Of a stretch of 64,000 nt of DNA, positions 33,888-43,291 are shown one piece after another; the first letter of the stretch is position 1; each line of letters starts with the position of its first letter. Below the pieces are notes generated by a model. That model did no database searches, was not told the DNA's origin, and saw only the letters and a program-made list of their open reading frames with translations. Where the stretch lies: NCBI GenBank assembly GCA_903838675.1, contig CAILZI010000005.1, positions 1 to 64,000 of the forward strand. Reading direction: 5' to 3'. The position numbers were made by a program, and so were the translations under genes. This DNA comes from an uncultured Verrucomicrobiota bacterium (GTDB taxonomy: Bacteria > Verrucomicrobiota > Verrucomicrobiia > Verrucomicrobiales > Verrucomicrobiaceae).

Positions 33888-36143
33888 ATGCGTCTCGCTT
33901 TCCTGCCGTTGCTCTTTGCAACCAGCGCTCTTGCTGACAAGCCTGCACTGTATTTCGACGGCCCGGAGATCGTGAAGCTCGACTGGAACACCTCCAGTCC
34001 GCGCGCCGCAGACTTCAATGGCGATGGTCTGACCGATCTGGCCATCGTCAATGCTTCACGTGCACGCATCGAGTTCCTGCTGCAGCGCAAGGACGGCGTG
34101 CAGACTGGTGCTCCGGAGAAATCCGCCCGCGCCGACCGCTGGAACCCGATCCTCGAAGTCTCGCGCTTCGACAAGCAGCCGCTGGTCATCGGCCATGCCG
34201 CACTTGCCCTCACAGTGGGTGACTGGAATGGCGACAAGAAGGCGGACATCGCCTTCATCACCGATGAGGACAAACTCGTGCTGCGCATGCAGGACGACAA
34301 AGGTGCCTGGACTGCCAAACGTGAGTTCACCCTCGACTCCACCGCAGATGACAGCGAAGTGCTCGTCGCGCGTGATTTGAACGGGGATGGACGCGATGAC
34401 ATCGCACTTCTTACCAACACGCGTTTGATGGTGCTGCTGCAGACCAAGCCAGGCGAGTGGGCGGAACCGCAGAGCTACGCCCTGGGTGAAGGCGGCTGCG
34501 CTGGATTGAACAGCAGCGATCTCAATGGCGATGGACGCACCGACATTTTTTACACCGCCCCGGAAGGTGATGCGCTTCTCGTGCGCCTGCATCAAGAAGG
34601 CACCACCTTTGGTGAGGAATGGCGGCTCGAAATCCCCACCTCACGCCACTGGCTGCGTGCTGTGCGCCTGGGCGAAAAGAAAACCGGTGTCGCCTGGATC
34701 CAGGATGACACCAACATGGTGGAAGTCGCCAAGCTCACCCAAGGCGCTGCCGAGCCCGACGCCGACCGCGCCGCCACCATCCGTTATGCCATGCCGCCCA
34801 CGGAGGCAAAAAACGGCGCCGTGGCCTATGGTGATCTCACCGGTGACGGGCATGCCGACGTCATCATGTCGGAGCCCAAGGCAGCGCGTGCATGGTTGTT
34901 TCAAGGCAGCGCCACCGGCACCTTCACAGAAGGGCGCGAATTCCCCATACTGAGTGGTGTGGAGTCACTTGCGATCGCCGATGTGAATGGCGACAAGAAG
35001 GCTGAGCTCGTGCTGCTCAGCCCCGGCGAGCAGTCCATCGGCGTCGCCCACTGGCAGGACAACCGTCTGCTCTATCCCGAGATTATCTATCAGGCCAAAG
35101 AAGGCGAAACCCTGCTCACCTTGACCACCGATTCAGCCATTCTTTGTGTCAGCGAGATCAAATCCAAACCGCAGCTCATCACTCTGCGTAAAACGGCCGG
35201 GGCCAAAGGGTTCAGCGCCACCACGCAGGAGCTGACGATCAAAACCGGCCGCATCAACGGCATCCGCGTCGTCGATGCAAATCAGGATGGGCGCAGCGAT
35301 CTCGCCTTGTTTTCCAATCTCGGACCACTGCAACTGCTGCTGAGCACCACCGATGCCAAAGCGCCTTTTAAGCGTGTTGAAGGCATCCCGGATTCCTTTG
35401 TCAGCAAACTCACCCCCGCCGCGCTCACCACGGGTGATCTCGACGGCGACGGCAAGGCGGAGGTCATCATCGCCCATCAGCAGCTTGCGCGTGCTTTCAA
35501 GGTCAATGCCGACGGCAAGGCTGAAATTGTGGAGCAGTTCAACGCCCCTGATGCCGCCGCCGAGCTGCACAGCGCGCTGATCTCCCGCAAGGACGGCAAA
35601 GTCACCGTGCTGCTGATTGACGCCACGCACAGCAAACTGCACGAACTCACCGCTGGTGCCGACCACGTCTATCGCGCCGACCATACCCATGCGCTGCCCG
35701 CCATGACTCCAGATCAGTGCGTCCTGATGAGCACGGCTAAAAGCACCAAGCTGCTGCTGCTCGGCAAAACCAGTTTCCAGCTCGCTCCTTTGGATGGTTT
35801 GACCCTCAAGCTCGACACCGTGGCCACCTTTGACAGCGAATTGAAGGACACCACGCCCTCCGACCTCATCGCCGCTTCATTCTCTGGCGAAGACGTCGAT
35901 GACATCGCCCTGCTGGACACCGCTAAAAGCCGTGTGATCGAAATCTTCCAGCCCGCCGCCGGGCAGAAATGGGAAAGCGCCATGTACTTCCGTGTCTTCG
36001 AGACGGATCCGCATTTCCGTGGCAAAACCGGCCTCGAAAACGAGCCCCACGATTACGCCGCCCTCGATCTCAATGGCGACGGCCGCCTTGACCTCTGCCT
36101 GCTCACCCACGACCGCGTGCTGCTCTACGTGCGGAAGAAGTAG
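33888..36143 (+). CDS. Secreted FG-GAP/VCBS repeat beta-propeller protein
   Basis: 751 residues with a signal peptide (MRLAFLPLLFATSALA). At least nine calcium-binding repeats of the type DxNGDGxxDxxxx are spread evenly, for example DFNGDGLTDLAIVN, DLNGDGRDDIALL, DLTGDGHADVIM, DLDGDGKAEVIIA and DLNGDGRLDLCLL. These form integrin-like propeller blades used for binding at the cell surface or outside. Last gene of the probable three-gene unit. Its 3' end overlaps the convergent membrane protein gene by 19 bases. Confidence 0.9.
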   Translation: MRLAFLPLLFATSALADKPALYFDGPEIVKLDWNTSSPRAADFNGDGLTDLAIVNASRARIEFLLQRKDGVQTGAPEKSARADRWNPILEVSRFDKQPLVIGHAALALTVGDWNGDKKADIAFITDEDKLVLRMQDDKGAWTAKREFTLDSTADDSEVLVARDLNGDGRDDIALLTNTRLMVLLQTKPGEWAEPQSYALGEGGCAGLNSSDLNGDGRTDIFYTAPEGDALLVRLHQEGTTFGEEWRLEIPTSRHWLRAVRLGEKKTGVAWIQDDTNMVEVAKLTQGAAEPDADRAATIRYAMPPTEAKNGAVAYGDLTGDGHADVIMSEPKAARAWLFQGSATGTFTEGREFPILSGVESLAIADVNGDKKAELVLLSPGEQSIGVAHWQDNRLLYPEIIYQAKEGETLLTLTTDSAILCVSEIKSKPQLITLRKTAGAKGFSATTQELTIKTGRINGIRVVDANQDGRSDLALFSNLGPLQLLLSTTDAKAPFKRVEGIPDSFVSKLTPAALTTGDLDGDGKAEVIIAHQQLARAFKVNADGKAEIVEQFNAPDAAAELHSALISRKDGKVTVLLIDATHSKLHELTAGADHVYRADHTHALPAMTPDQCVLMSTAKSTKLLLLGKTSFQLAPLDGLTLKLDTVATFDSELKDTTPSDLIAASFSGEDVDDIALLDTAKSRVIEIFQPAAGQKWESAMYFRVFETDPHFRGKTGLENEPHDYAALDLNGDGRLDLCLLTHDRVLLYVRKK

Positions 36144-36739
36144 GCCCAGAATCTGGCAATGAACTCCTGCGACCAAGGAGACCAGACCAGCCAGGATACC
36201 GTCGTAACGCAGGTGCCACACCAGAGGAATAGCCGGTAGGCCATCTGCTTTGCCATGGAAAACTTGAATGTGATCAGCGCCAGGGCCCACACGGACTCCA
36301 GCGTGTAAGCGAGCCACAGCGCAATGGGAAAACCTGAGAAGAGCAGCGCCGCCGTCCAAACCGCAAGCAAGATCTCCACAAAGAACAGCGACGCACTGCA
36401 AAAACCTATGAGATCGTCCCACCAGTCGGTGGTAAAAACCACATTGCCGCCGACACGCTTGGTTTCGAGTCGCAGAATCTCCACCTGCGGTGGCGGACGG
36501 TTCCGGGAATAGGCAGCTTGGAAGGTCTTTTCATCCACCAGCGATCCGGAAAAAGAGCCTTCGTCAAAAGGCACCACAATCTCCTTGGCATCATGCCAGT
36601 CGGGATTGAAATCGGTCTGTCGAGATTTGCGCGGTTGTTTGGCGTGCGCCACCTCCTCCGATTCTTCTTTCTCGGAACGGTTCAGCACAGAGTCGGCGTG
36701 CTGAAAGCCGATGTGTTGCTGGACATTATTGCGGTTCAT
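36125..36739 (-). CDS. Membrane protein, unknown function
   Basis: 204 residues: a polar N-terminal half rich in Lys and Glu (NRSEKEESEEVAHAKQPRKS) and a C-terminal half with about four hydrophobic segments (about residues 110-135, 140-160, 165-180 and 185-200). No family recognised. It is convergent with the FG-GAP protein and stands alone. Confidence 0.65.
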   Translation of the reverse strand: MNRNNVQQHIGFQHADSVLNRSEKEESEEVAHAKQPRKSRQTDFNPDWHDAKEIVVPFDEGSFSGSLVDEKTFQAAYSRNRPPPQVEILRLETKRVGGNVVFTTDWWDDLIGFCSASLFFVEILLAVWTAALLFSGFPIALWLAYTLESVWALALITFKFSMAKQMAYRLFLWCGTCVTTVSWLVWSPWSQEFIARFWAYFFRT

Positions 36740-36929
36740 TCTGCGGAAGTTTCACTAAAGTTTGGCACGCGCACCCGATGTAAGTGAGACAAGCGCCGCC
36801 TGCATGCAGACAAAGGTCATGATCTGCAGTCATGGTGCGGCATGACCCAAAGGCCGAAGTGATGCCCACCCGTGCACTGAGAAGCCAGCTTGCCTACGCG
36901 GAGCTTCGCGGCATCATGCCCGCCAACGC

Positions 36930-38210
36930 ATGAAACGCCTCTACCGCAACGCCCAGATCGCCAGCGAAGACAGTCCGCAGCTCCAAACGGCCGACGTGCT
37001 CGTCGAGGGTGGCCAGATCATCGGCGTGGCCGCAGGTATCAGTGGCGTTGAAAATGCCGAAATCATCGACTGCACCGGCCGCATCCTGCTGCCCGGCCTT
37101 TTTGACATCCACGTTCACGCCCGCGAACCCGGCCAGGAGGACAAGGAAAACATCGCCACCTGCGCCGAGGCCGCCATCAACGGCGGGGTCACCGGCTTTG
37201 TCATGATGCCGAACACCGCGCCCGCCATCGACAACGCGGGTGTCGTGCGCAGCGTGCTGGAAAGCGCCCGCCGCACGCGCATCGGTCCCGGCATTTACAC
37301 CAGCGGCGCCATCACCAAAGGCCGCAAAGGCGAGGAGCTCGCGGGCATCGCCGGCATGAAGGCCGCCGGCTGCGTCATGCTGACAGATGATGGTTTTGCC
37401 GTGGACAATCCCCAGGTGCTGCGCCGGGCGATGGAATACGCTCGCGATTTCGATATTCCGCTGGCGAGTCATTGCGAGGTCATGTCGCTCAGCGGGAAAG
37501 GCTGCATGCACGAGGGCAAGATCAGCTACGCGCTGGGCTTGCCAGGCATCCCGAGCATCAGCGAGGAGGTCTGCATCTCACGCGACATCCGCCTCGCTGA
37601 ATACACCGGAGTGCACCTCAACATCCAGCATGTCACCACCGCTGAAGGCATGGGCACGATCAAGCGCGCAAAGGATCGTGGCATCCGCGTCACCTGCGAG
37701 ATCGCGCCTCATCATCTGATGTTCAATCACGAGCACATCGGTGACTACGACACGCACTACAAAATGAATCCACCGCTGCGCACGCCGGAAGACAACGCCG
37801 CGCTGCTCCAGGGTCTCAAAAACGGATTGTTTGACGTCATTGCCACCGACCACGCGCCGCACACGCCGTTTGAGAAGAACCAGGACTTCGCCAGCGCTCC
37901 CTTTGGCATCACCGGCCTCGATAGCGCCCTCGTCTCTCTCTACGACTGCTACATTGCCAAAGGCATCCTGAGCTGGCAGCTCATCGTGCAGCGCTTCAGC
38001 GCCGAACCCCGCCGCCTCATGAAACTGCCGCCTGTGCCCATCAAGGAAGGCGGCATCGCCGAGTTCATCGTTTTCAATCCCGCCCGTAGATCTACCTTCA
38101 GCCGCGACTTCATGATGTCGAAAAGCATCAACACCCCTTTCCTCGACAAAACACTGCAAGGCATGGTCGAGCGAGTGGTGTATCGGGGCGAGGAACTGCT
38201 GGCGAGATAA
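36930..38210 (+). CDS. pyrC: Dihydroorotase
   Basis: 426 residues, class I type (about the usual length). Third step of pyrimidine synthesis: closes carbamoyl aspartate to dihydroorotate. Metal ligands are visible in LFDIHVHAREPGQEDKENI, in SHCEVMS, in IQHVTTAEG and in IATDHAPHTPFEK. No other pyr gene is adjacent. Confidence 0.94.
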   Translation: MKRLYRNAQIASEDSPQLQTADVLVEGGQIIGVAAGISGVENAEIIDCTGRILLPGLFDIHVHAREPGQEDKENIATCAEAAINGGVTGFVMMPNTAPAIDNAGVVRSVLESARRTRIGPGIYTSGAITKGRKGEELAGIAGMKAAGCVMLTDDGFAVDNPQVLRRAMEYARDFDIPLASHCEVMSLSGKGCMHEGKISYALGLPGIPSISEEVCISRDIRLAEYTGVHLNIQHVTTAEGMGTIKRAKDRGIRVTCEIAPHHLMFNHEHIGDYDTHYKMNPPLRTPEDNAALLQGLKNGLFDVIATDHAPHTPFEKNQDFASAPFGITGLDSALVSLYDCYIAKGILSWQLIVQRFSAEPRRLMKLPPVPIKEGGIAEFIVFNPARRSTFSRDFMMSKSINTPFLDKTLQGMVERVVYRGEELLAR

Positions 38211-38212
38211 AT

Positions 38213-38875
38213 TCAACCCAACCCGAGATCACGCGCCTTTAGAGCTGCACCCGTGCGATCCGGCACCTGCAGCTTGTCCAGAATGCGGGTCATGTGATTC
38301 TTCACCGTCCCCTCGGTGATGCTCAAGGCGGAGGCGATTTCCTTGTTGCTCATGCCACGCACCAGATGACGCAGGATCTCCACCTCGCGCTGGGAAAGCA
38401 GGCTGGCGAGGAAGCGCTCCTCAGTGGTCAGAGAGCTGGATTGGGAGAGGCGGTTGAACTCGGCCACAACCTGTGTGGCCACCGAAGGCTGCAGGTAGAT
38501 CTGCCCGGCAGCCACGATCTTGATGGCCTCCACCAATTGTGCCGACGGCGTGTTTTTAAGGACATAGCCGGAGGCTCCCGCGCGCAGTGCATCGAACACA
38601 TCATCCTCCTGATCGAAGGTGGTGAGCACCAAGACCCGTATTTCTGGATGCATGGCTCGAATCCGCCGGGTGGCCTCCACGCCACACATCAGCGGCATGC
38701 GCAGATCCATCAGCACGACATGCGGCTGGTGTTCCATTATCAAGCGCATGGCCTCCTCGCCGTTCGCGGCTTCAGCGACAATTTCCACACCGTTGTCCAG
38801 CGCCAGAAGAGTATGCACGGCCTCACGAAACAAGGCCTGATCATCGACGAGAAGGGTCTTGATGGGTGCAATCAT
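38213..38875 (-). CDS. NarL/LuxR-type response regulator
   Basis: 220 residues from the ATG at 38875. Receiver domain with phosphoacceptor Asp57 (HVVLMDLRMP), then a LuxR-type helix-turn-helix (about 155-215) with LSQREVEILRHLVRGMSNKE and ALSITEGTVKNHMTRILDKL. It lies four bases after its partner kinase. Genes regulated are unknown. Confidence 0.92.
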   Translation of the reverse strand: MIAPIKTLLVDDQALFREAVHTLLALDNGVEIVAEAANGEEAMRLIMEHQPHVVLMDLRMPLMCGVEATRRIRAMHPEIRVLVLTTFDQEDDVFDALRAGASGYVLKNTPSAQLVEAIKIVAAGQIYLQPSVATQVVAEFNRLSQSSSLTTEERFLASLLSQREVEILRHLVRGMSNKEIASALSITEGTVKNHMTRILDKLQVPDRTGAALKARDLGLG

Positions 38876-38879
38876 AAGT

Positions 38880-40178
38880 TTATGCAGGAATCGCCATGCG
38901 ACAGCAACCGCCGCCGTGCTTCTCTGTTCCTGCGAAAAAGTCACCATTTAACAATGCCGCTCGCTCGCTCAGGCCTTTCAATCCATGGCTGTTTTCAGGG
39001 ATTCGGCTGAATCCGCGGCCATTGTCCATCACACTGAGGATGACGCATTCGTCCGAGGTAAAATCGAGATGCACAGTGATCTCCGACGCACCCGCATGCC
39101 GGCAGGCGTTGGTAATGCCCTCCTGAGCACAGCGAAAAAGCGAGATCTCCACAAGAGATGGCAAAGCACGTGACCTTCCAGACTGCTGCAACACCAGCTT
39201 CAACCCGGGTCGTTCTGCTCCCGTAATCAACGAAGTCAGCGACTCGGCAAGCGTGCGCTGCTCCTGCGGGGTGGCACGCAGGGAGGAAATCGAACGCCGG
39301 ATTTCAGCCAACCCTTCACGACTGGCGCGCTGCGCCTTTTGGATCGAATCCAACGCACGAGCGGGCTCCTGCTCGATCAAAGACTCCGCAACTTCGAGCT
39401 GCGCCCCCACCACCGTCAGGCTGTGCCCCACTGCATCATGGATCTCCCGGGCCAGGCGGTTGCGCTCCTGTTCCACGGCAAGCACTGCAACCTGGTCCGC
39501 CTGCAGTTCAAGCTGGGCATTGGCCGAGCGCAGCTCCGCCGCCAGACGTGCCGTGTTCATGCGCTGCCTCGAAGCCTGCGTCATTGCAAAACAACAGCCC
39601 ATGATGAACACACTGGTGGTGATCTGGCCAAACATCCAAAACACCGCCGGATGCAGACCGTTAACCGCATACTCATGAGCGGTGGAAATGACCAGAGTGA
39701 TAAACAGCACCAGAAACATGTGCCGGCGCCACCTCAAAAGCACTCCAGAGAAACCAGCGACGGGCATCCAAAACCATTGCTGCATGCCGATGGGATTGTA
39801 CCACACGGACAGATGATTGCAGGCGAGAGCAAGGAGGATCTGTACGCTGAAAATCCCGGTGATCTGCGCCCGGGTGTGCGTCAGTTCTTTTTTGGGGCGA
39901 TCCTCCCGGTAGAGGTCATAAAGCAACCGATGGAGCAGAAAGAGATTTCCAAGAAATGTCAGCAAGCCACAGGTGATCAGCAGCGACGCCTTGGCCGACA
40001 TTTTGTCTTGGAACATCATGAAGCCGATCCATGCGATGGGCATCAGACTGATCCATGCCAGAATCGCACCCGCGACCAGAACCATCCACTTGGCGGAGAG
40101 ATATTTGCCCTCCAGATGTGCCCCTCCCTCCTTTAATCTCAGCTGGTTGAATGATTTAGACGCCTTTATTGAAACCAT
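38880..40178 (-). CDS. Sensor histidine kinase (HisKA_3 type)
   Basis: 432 residues. N-terminal part with about five or six membrane helices (about residues 32-200), a coiled segment (AAELRSANAQLELQADQVAV), then a HisKA_3 domain with His247 in RLAREIHDAVGHSLTVVGAQ and an HATPase domain with DNGRGFSRIPENSHGLKGLS. The layout is that of NarX/DesK/LiaS-type kinases sensing membrane or envelope state. Cotranscribed with the LuxR-type regulator. A small palindrome 54 bases upstream may be the autoregulatory site. Confidence 0.92.
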   Translation of the reverse strand: MVSIKASKSFNQLRLKEGGAHLEGKYLSAKWMVLVAGAILAWISLMPIAWIGFMMFQDKMSAKASLLITCGLLTFLGNLFLLHRLLYDLYREDRPKKELTHTRAQITGIFSVQILLALACNHLSVWYNPIGMQQWFWMPVAGFSGVLLRWRRHMFLVLFITLVISTAHEYAVNGLHPAVFWMFGQITTSVFIMGCCFAMTQASRQRMNTARLAAELRSANAQLELQADQVAVLAVEQERNRLAREIHDAVGHSLTVVGAQLEVAESLIEQEPARALDSIQKAQRASREGLAEIRRSISSLRATPQEQRTLAESLTSLITGAERPGLKLVLQQSGRSRALPSLVEISLFRCAQEGITNACRHAGASEITVHLDFTSDECVILSVMDNGRGFSRIPENSHGLKGLSERAALLNGDFFAGTEKHGGGCCRMAIPA

Positions 40179-40232
40179 GTAGGGGCTTATATTTCACATA
40201 TTTGTCTTATCCGCGACAATTCCCAGCATTAC

Positions 40233-40246
40233 ATGACTTTAGTCAT
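40233..40246. promoter_or_regulatory. Palindrome upstream of the kinase gene
   Basis: ATGAC-TTTA-GTCAT, with the inner pattern ACTTTAGT, which recalls the ACTxxAGT box of VraR/LiaR-type LuxR regulators. It is 54 bases from the kinase start and 116 bases from the divergent polyprenyl synthase gene, so it could serve autoregulation. Confidence 0.35.
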
Positions 40247-40362
40247 ATTCATAATGAGCATCGAAGGAGCAACTAATCTTAAGGTGATGGAATGCGATCC
40301 TGGGTTTCCCTTGCTGTTAATCCCGCTTGAATTGAGGCGGACTCACGGCTTCACAATAGCGC

Positions 40363-41247
40363 ATGTCCGACCTCAAAGAATACCTCTCCCAGCGCTGCCA
40401 GTTTGTCGATGCGGCACTGAACCGCCTCATCCCAGGCGCGGACACGCGGCCCATGACGCTGCACCAGGCGATGCGGCACAGCATGTTTGCGGGCGGCAAG
40501 CGGCTGCGGCCGATCCTCTGCCTCGCAGCGGCGGAAGCCTGTGGTGGCTCGGCAGAGGATGCGGTTTACAATGCCTGTGCGGTCGAATGCCTGCACACCT
40601 ACTCGCTCATTCATGACGATCTGCCCTGCATGGACGACGATGACATGCGCCGTGGTGTGCCCACCTGCCATAAGGTCTATGGCGAGGCGATAGCCCTTCT
40701 CGCGGGTGATGCATTGCAAGCGCTGGCGTTTGAACTGGTGACGCGGACGCCGATGTCCGTGCTGCATCCCACAGCGGTGATGGTGCTGGAACTCGCGCGC
40801 ACGGCAGGCAGTTTACATCTTGTAGGCGGGCAGGTGGCGGATCTGGAGGGCGAGGGCAAAAAACTTCCCCTGGAAGATCTGCGCTTCATCCATGAAGGCA
40901 AAACTGCGGCGCTGCTGACCACCAGCGTGAAACTGGGCGCCATGAGCGCCAATGCCAGCGCAGAGCAGATGCAGGCGCTGCATGACTTCGGCATGGCGAC
41001 GGGTCTGGCCTTCCAGATCATCGACGACATCCTCGACGTGACGCAGACGAGCGAAAAACTCGGCAAAAGCGCCGGCAAGGACATCGCGGCGGAAAAGAGC
41101 ACTTATCCGGCGCTGATGGGCCTGGAAGCCTCCCGCGCGGAAGCGCACCGCCTCACTGAGGTATCACACCGGGCTCTGGATGTGTTTGGAGACACTGCCT
41201 TGCGGTTGCGCCAGCTCTCGGACCATCTGCTGAACCGGGATTATTGA
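40363..41247 (+). CDS. ispA: Polyprenyl (farnesyl/geranylgeranyl) diphosphate synthase
   Basis: 294 residues, the length of IspA-type short-chain synthases. First aspartate-rich motif in HDDLPCMDDDDMRRG, second in FQIIDDILDVTQTSEKLGK; also GGKRLRPILCLAA at the start. It condenses isopentenyl diphosphate with allylic diphosphates. Chain length cannot be fixed by eye; the CxxDDxxxxxxM-like insertion in the first motif is of the bacterial farnesyl type. Confidence 0.9.
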   Translation: MSDLKEYLSQRCQFVDAALNRLIPGADTRPMTLHQAMRHSMFAGGKRLRPILCLAAAEACGGSAEDAVYNACAVECLHTYSLIHDDLPCMDDDDMRRGVPTCHKVYGEAIALLAGDALQALAFELVTRTPMSVLHPTAVMVLELARTAGSLHLVGGQVADLEGEGKKLPLEDLRFIHEGKTAALLTTSVKLGAMSANASAEQMQALHDFGMATGLAFQIIDDILDVTQTSEKLGKSAGKDIAAEKSTYPALMGLEASRAEAHRLTEVSHRALDVFGDTALRLRQLSDHLLNRDY

Positions 41248-41268
41248 GCGTTTTAGCACAAGATCGTT

Positions 41269-41952
41269 TCAATGCGGCTGAAATAGCTGTGGCAGATCGC
41301 CAGCAAGCTTTTCTGGCGGGCCAAAATTGAGCAGCAGCGTGGAGCCGTCTCCCTGAACCACCCGGAAGCCGAGGAGCCGCCTGCCGCCGGGCTCGATCTG
41401 CATATCGAGCTGTCTGAGGTACTTCTTGATAAGCAGCGGCCGCGGAATCATGGCCACGGTGACGAAATTCTTCTCCTGCTGGGTGATCTTAAGGGTGAAA
41501 TTGTTCGTCAGGGATTCGGGGTCCATTTCACGGCCGCTGAGGAACTTCATCCACATGCGCACCCGGCTGTCGTCGGGCTTGAGGGTCTGCCAGGGGGCCT
41601 CCGCGCTTTCTTTGAGGCGTACGAATTCCTTGTCAAAGATCAGGATCGTCGTGGCGGGTGACCCCAGTTCCAGGCGAAACTGGCCGTCGGCCATGCGCCA
41701 GAAGCGGCCGCTCGCGGTGACGGGCTCTTTGAGTGCGGGGGTGGTGCGCGTCTGCTGAAAGGCGACTTTGATGCTGCCCATGTCCTTTTGAGCCGCCATC
41801 CACTCCCGCATCACGGGTGGAATAAGCGCAGGATCCGGTGCCGCCTGGACGGGCAGCGCCAGCCAGAGGGCGGCGGCAAGAACTGATGGCAAACGAATCA
41901 CACGGCAAGCCAGACACCCAAAACACCCAGGTCTCAAGCCTTTAGCTGCCAT
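41269..41952 (-). CDS. LolA-like outer membrane lipoprotein carrier
   Basis: 227 residues from the ATG at 41952; the frame continues upstream but this start precedes a signal-like segment (VLAAALWLALPVQA, about residues 24-37). The mature part has the LolA beta fold: MGSIKVAFQQTRTTPALKEP, GRFWRMADGQFRLE, and the C-terminal LGFRVVQGDGSTLLLNF. Such proteins ferry lipoproteins or other lipids across the periplasm; LolA-like members also sit in aryl polyene and fatty acid clusters with FabF-type enzymes. Here a fabF-type gene is divergent, 67 bases away. Confidence 0.75.
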   Translation of the reverse strand: MAAKGLRPGCFGCLACRVIRLPSVLAAALWLALPVQAAPDPALIPPVMREWMAAQKDMGSIKVAFQQTRTTPALKEPVTASGRFWRMADGQFRLELGSPATTILIFDKEFVRLKESAEAPWQTLKPDDSRVRMWMKFLSGREMDPESLTNNFTLKITQQEKNFVTVAMIPRPLLIKKYLRQLDMQIEPGGRRLLGFRVVQGDGSTLLLNFGPPEKLAGDLPQLFQPH

Positions 41953-42019
41953 GTTTTCCCTTGCCCCCCCGTGCAAACCGTGTTCTCTCAACCTTCGAAC
42001 CAACCCCTAAATCACACAC

Positions 42020-43264
42020 ATGAGCGAGCGTCGCGTAGTCATCACCGGCATGGGAGTTATCTCTCCCGTCGGCAATAACAAAGATGACTTTTGGAAGAAC
42101 ATCCAGGCAGGCAAAAGCGGCATCCGTCGCATCCAGTCCATGGACACCGAAAAGTACGACTGCAAGATCGCGGGGGAGGTGGTGGACTTTGATCCGACCG
42201 TCCATTTCAACAATCACAAGGACGCACGTCGTGCTGACCGCTACTTCCAGTTTGCCATGGCGGCCTCGAAAATGGCGGCCAAAGACGCGGGTTTGAACCC
42301 GGACAGCCTCGACCCGCACCGCGTGGGCGTCATGGTCGGCAGCGGCATCGGTGGTCTCGGCACTCTGGAAACCCAGTATGAAGTGCTGCTGACGAAGTCC
42401 CCGTCCCGCGTCTCCCCCTTCATCATCCCGATGATGATCTCGAACATCGCCAGCGGCATGATCGCGGCAGAATACGGATTCATGGGACCGAACATGGCCA
42501 TCGTCACGGCATGCGCGACTTCCAACAACAACATCGGTGAAGCTTGGCGGAACATTAAGTTTGGCGATGCCGACGTGATGATCTGCGGCGGCGCTGAAGC
42601 CTCCATCCGTCCCTGCGGCCTCGCTGGATTCGCCAACATGAAGGCACTGAGCATGCGCAACGACGACCCTGAGCGGGCATCACGCCCCTGGGACAAGGAC
42701 CGTGACGGCTTTGTCATGGGCGAAGGTGCTGGTGTTGTGGTCATCGAAGAGCTGGAGCACGCCAAGAAGCGCGGAGCCACCATTTATGCGGAACTGGTTG
42801 GGTATGGTGCTACCGCCGATGCTTACCACCTCACCTCCCCGCATCCCGAAGGTCTGGGCGCGGCCAAGTGCATGGAGATGGCCCTGCGCCATGCCAAGCT
42901 GAACGTGACAGACGTGCAGTACATCAATGCTCATGCCACCTCGACCCCTGTCGGCGATTTGTGCGAACTGCGCGCCATCAAGCGTGTGTTTGGTGATTAC
43001 GCCACCAAGGGCCTGCTGGTCTCCGGCACCAAGTCGATGACCGGACACCTGCTCGGCGCTGCAGGAGGTGTGGAGCTCATCGCCTCCATCTACGCAATCA
43101 AGGACCAGGTGGTGCCTCCCACGATCAACGTCGAAAACCTCGATCCCGAGGTGGACGTGGACGTGGTGCCAAACACCGCACGTCCGGCCAAAGTGGACGC
43201 CGTCCTGAGCAACTCCTTCGGCTTCGGCGGACACAATGCCGCGCTGCTGATCAAGAAGTTCTAA
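42020..43264 (+). CDS. fabF: Beta-ketoacyl-ACP synthase II (FabF type)
   Basis: 414 residues. Condensing enzyme of fatty acid elongation. Catalytic Cys165 in AIVTACATSNNNIG and the two histidines in NAHATSTPVGD and GTKSMTGHLLGAAGG are all present; glycine-rich end FGFGGHNAALLIKK. The usual TGAHAIG after the nucleophile reads TSNNNIG. No acyl carrier protein gene is adjacent. Confidence 0.93.
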   Translation: MSERRVVITGMGVISPVGNNKDDFWKNIQAGKSGIRRIQSMDTEKYDCKIAGEVVDFDPTVHFNNHKDARRADRYFQFAMAASKMAAKDAGLNPDSLDPHRVGVMVGSGIGGLGTLETQYEVLLTKSPSRVSPFIIPMMISNIASGMIAAEYGFMGPNMAIVTACATSNNNIGEAWRNIKFGDADVMICGGAEASIRPCGLAGFANMKALSMRNDDPERASRPWDKDRDGFVMGEGAGVVVIEELEHAKKRGATIYAELVGYGATADAYHLTSPHPEGLGAAKCMEMALRHAKLNVTDVQYINAHATSTPVGDLCELRAIKRVFGDYATKGLLVSGTKSMTGHLLGAAGGVELIASIYAIKDQVVPPTINVENLDPEVDVDVVPNTARPAKVDAVLSNSFGFGGHNAALLIKKF

Positions 43265-43291
43265 AAGCGATACCTGAAGCGGTGAGACGGC

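Noticed and set aside
36815-36847. Inverted repeat GGTCATG...CATGACC upstream of the dihydroorotase gene
   Set aside because: Arms of 7 bases with a 19-base spacer are within chance expectation and no regulator is suggested.
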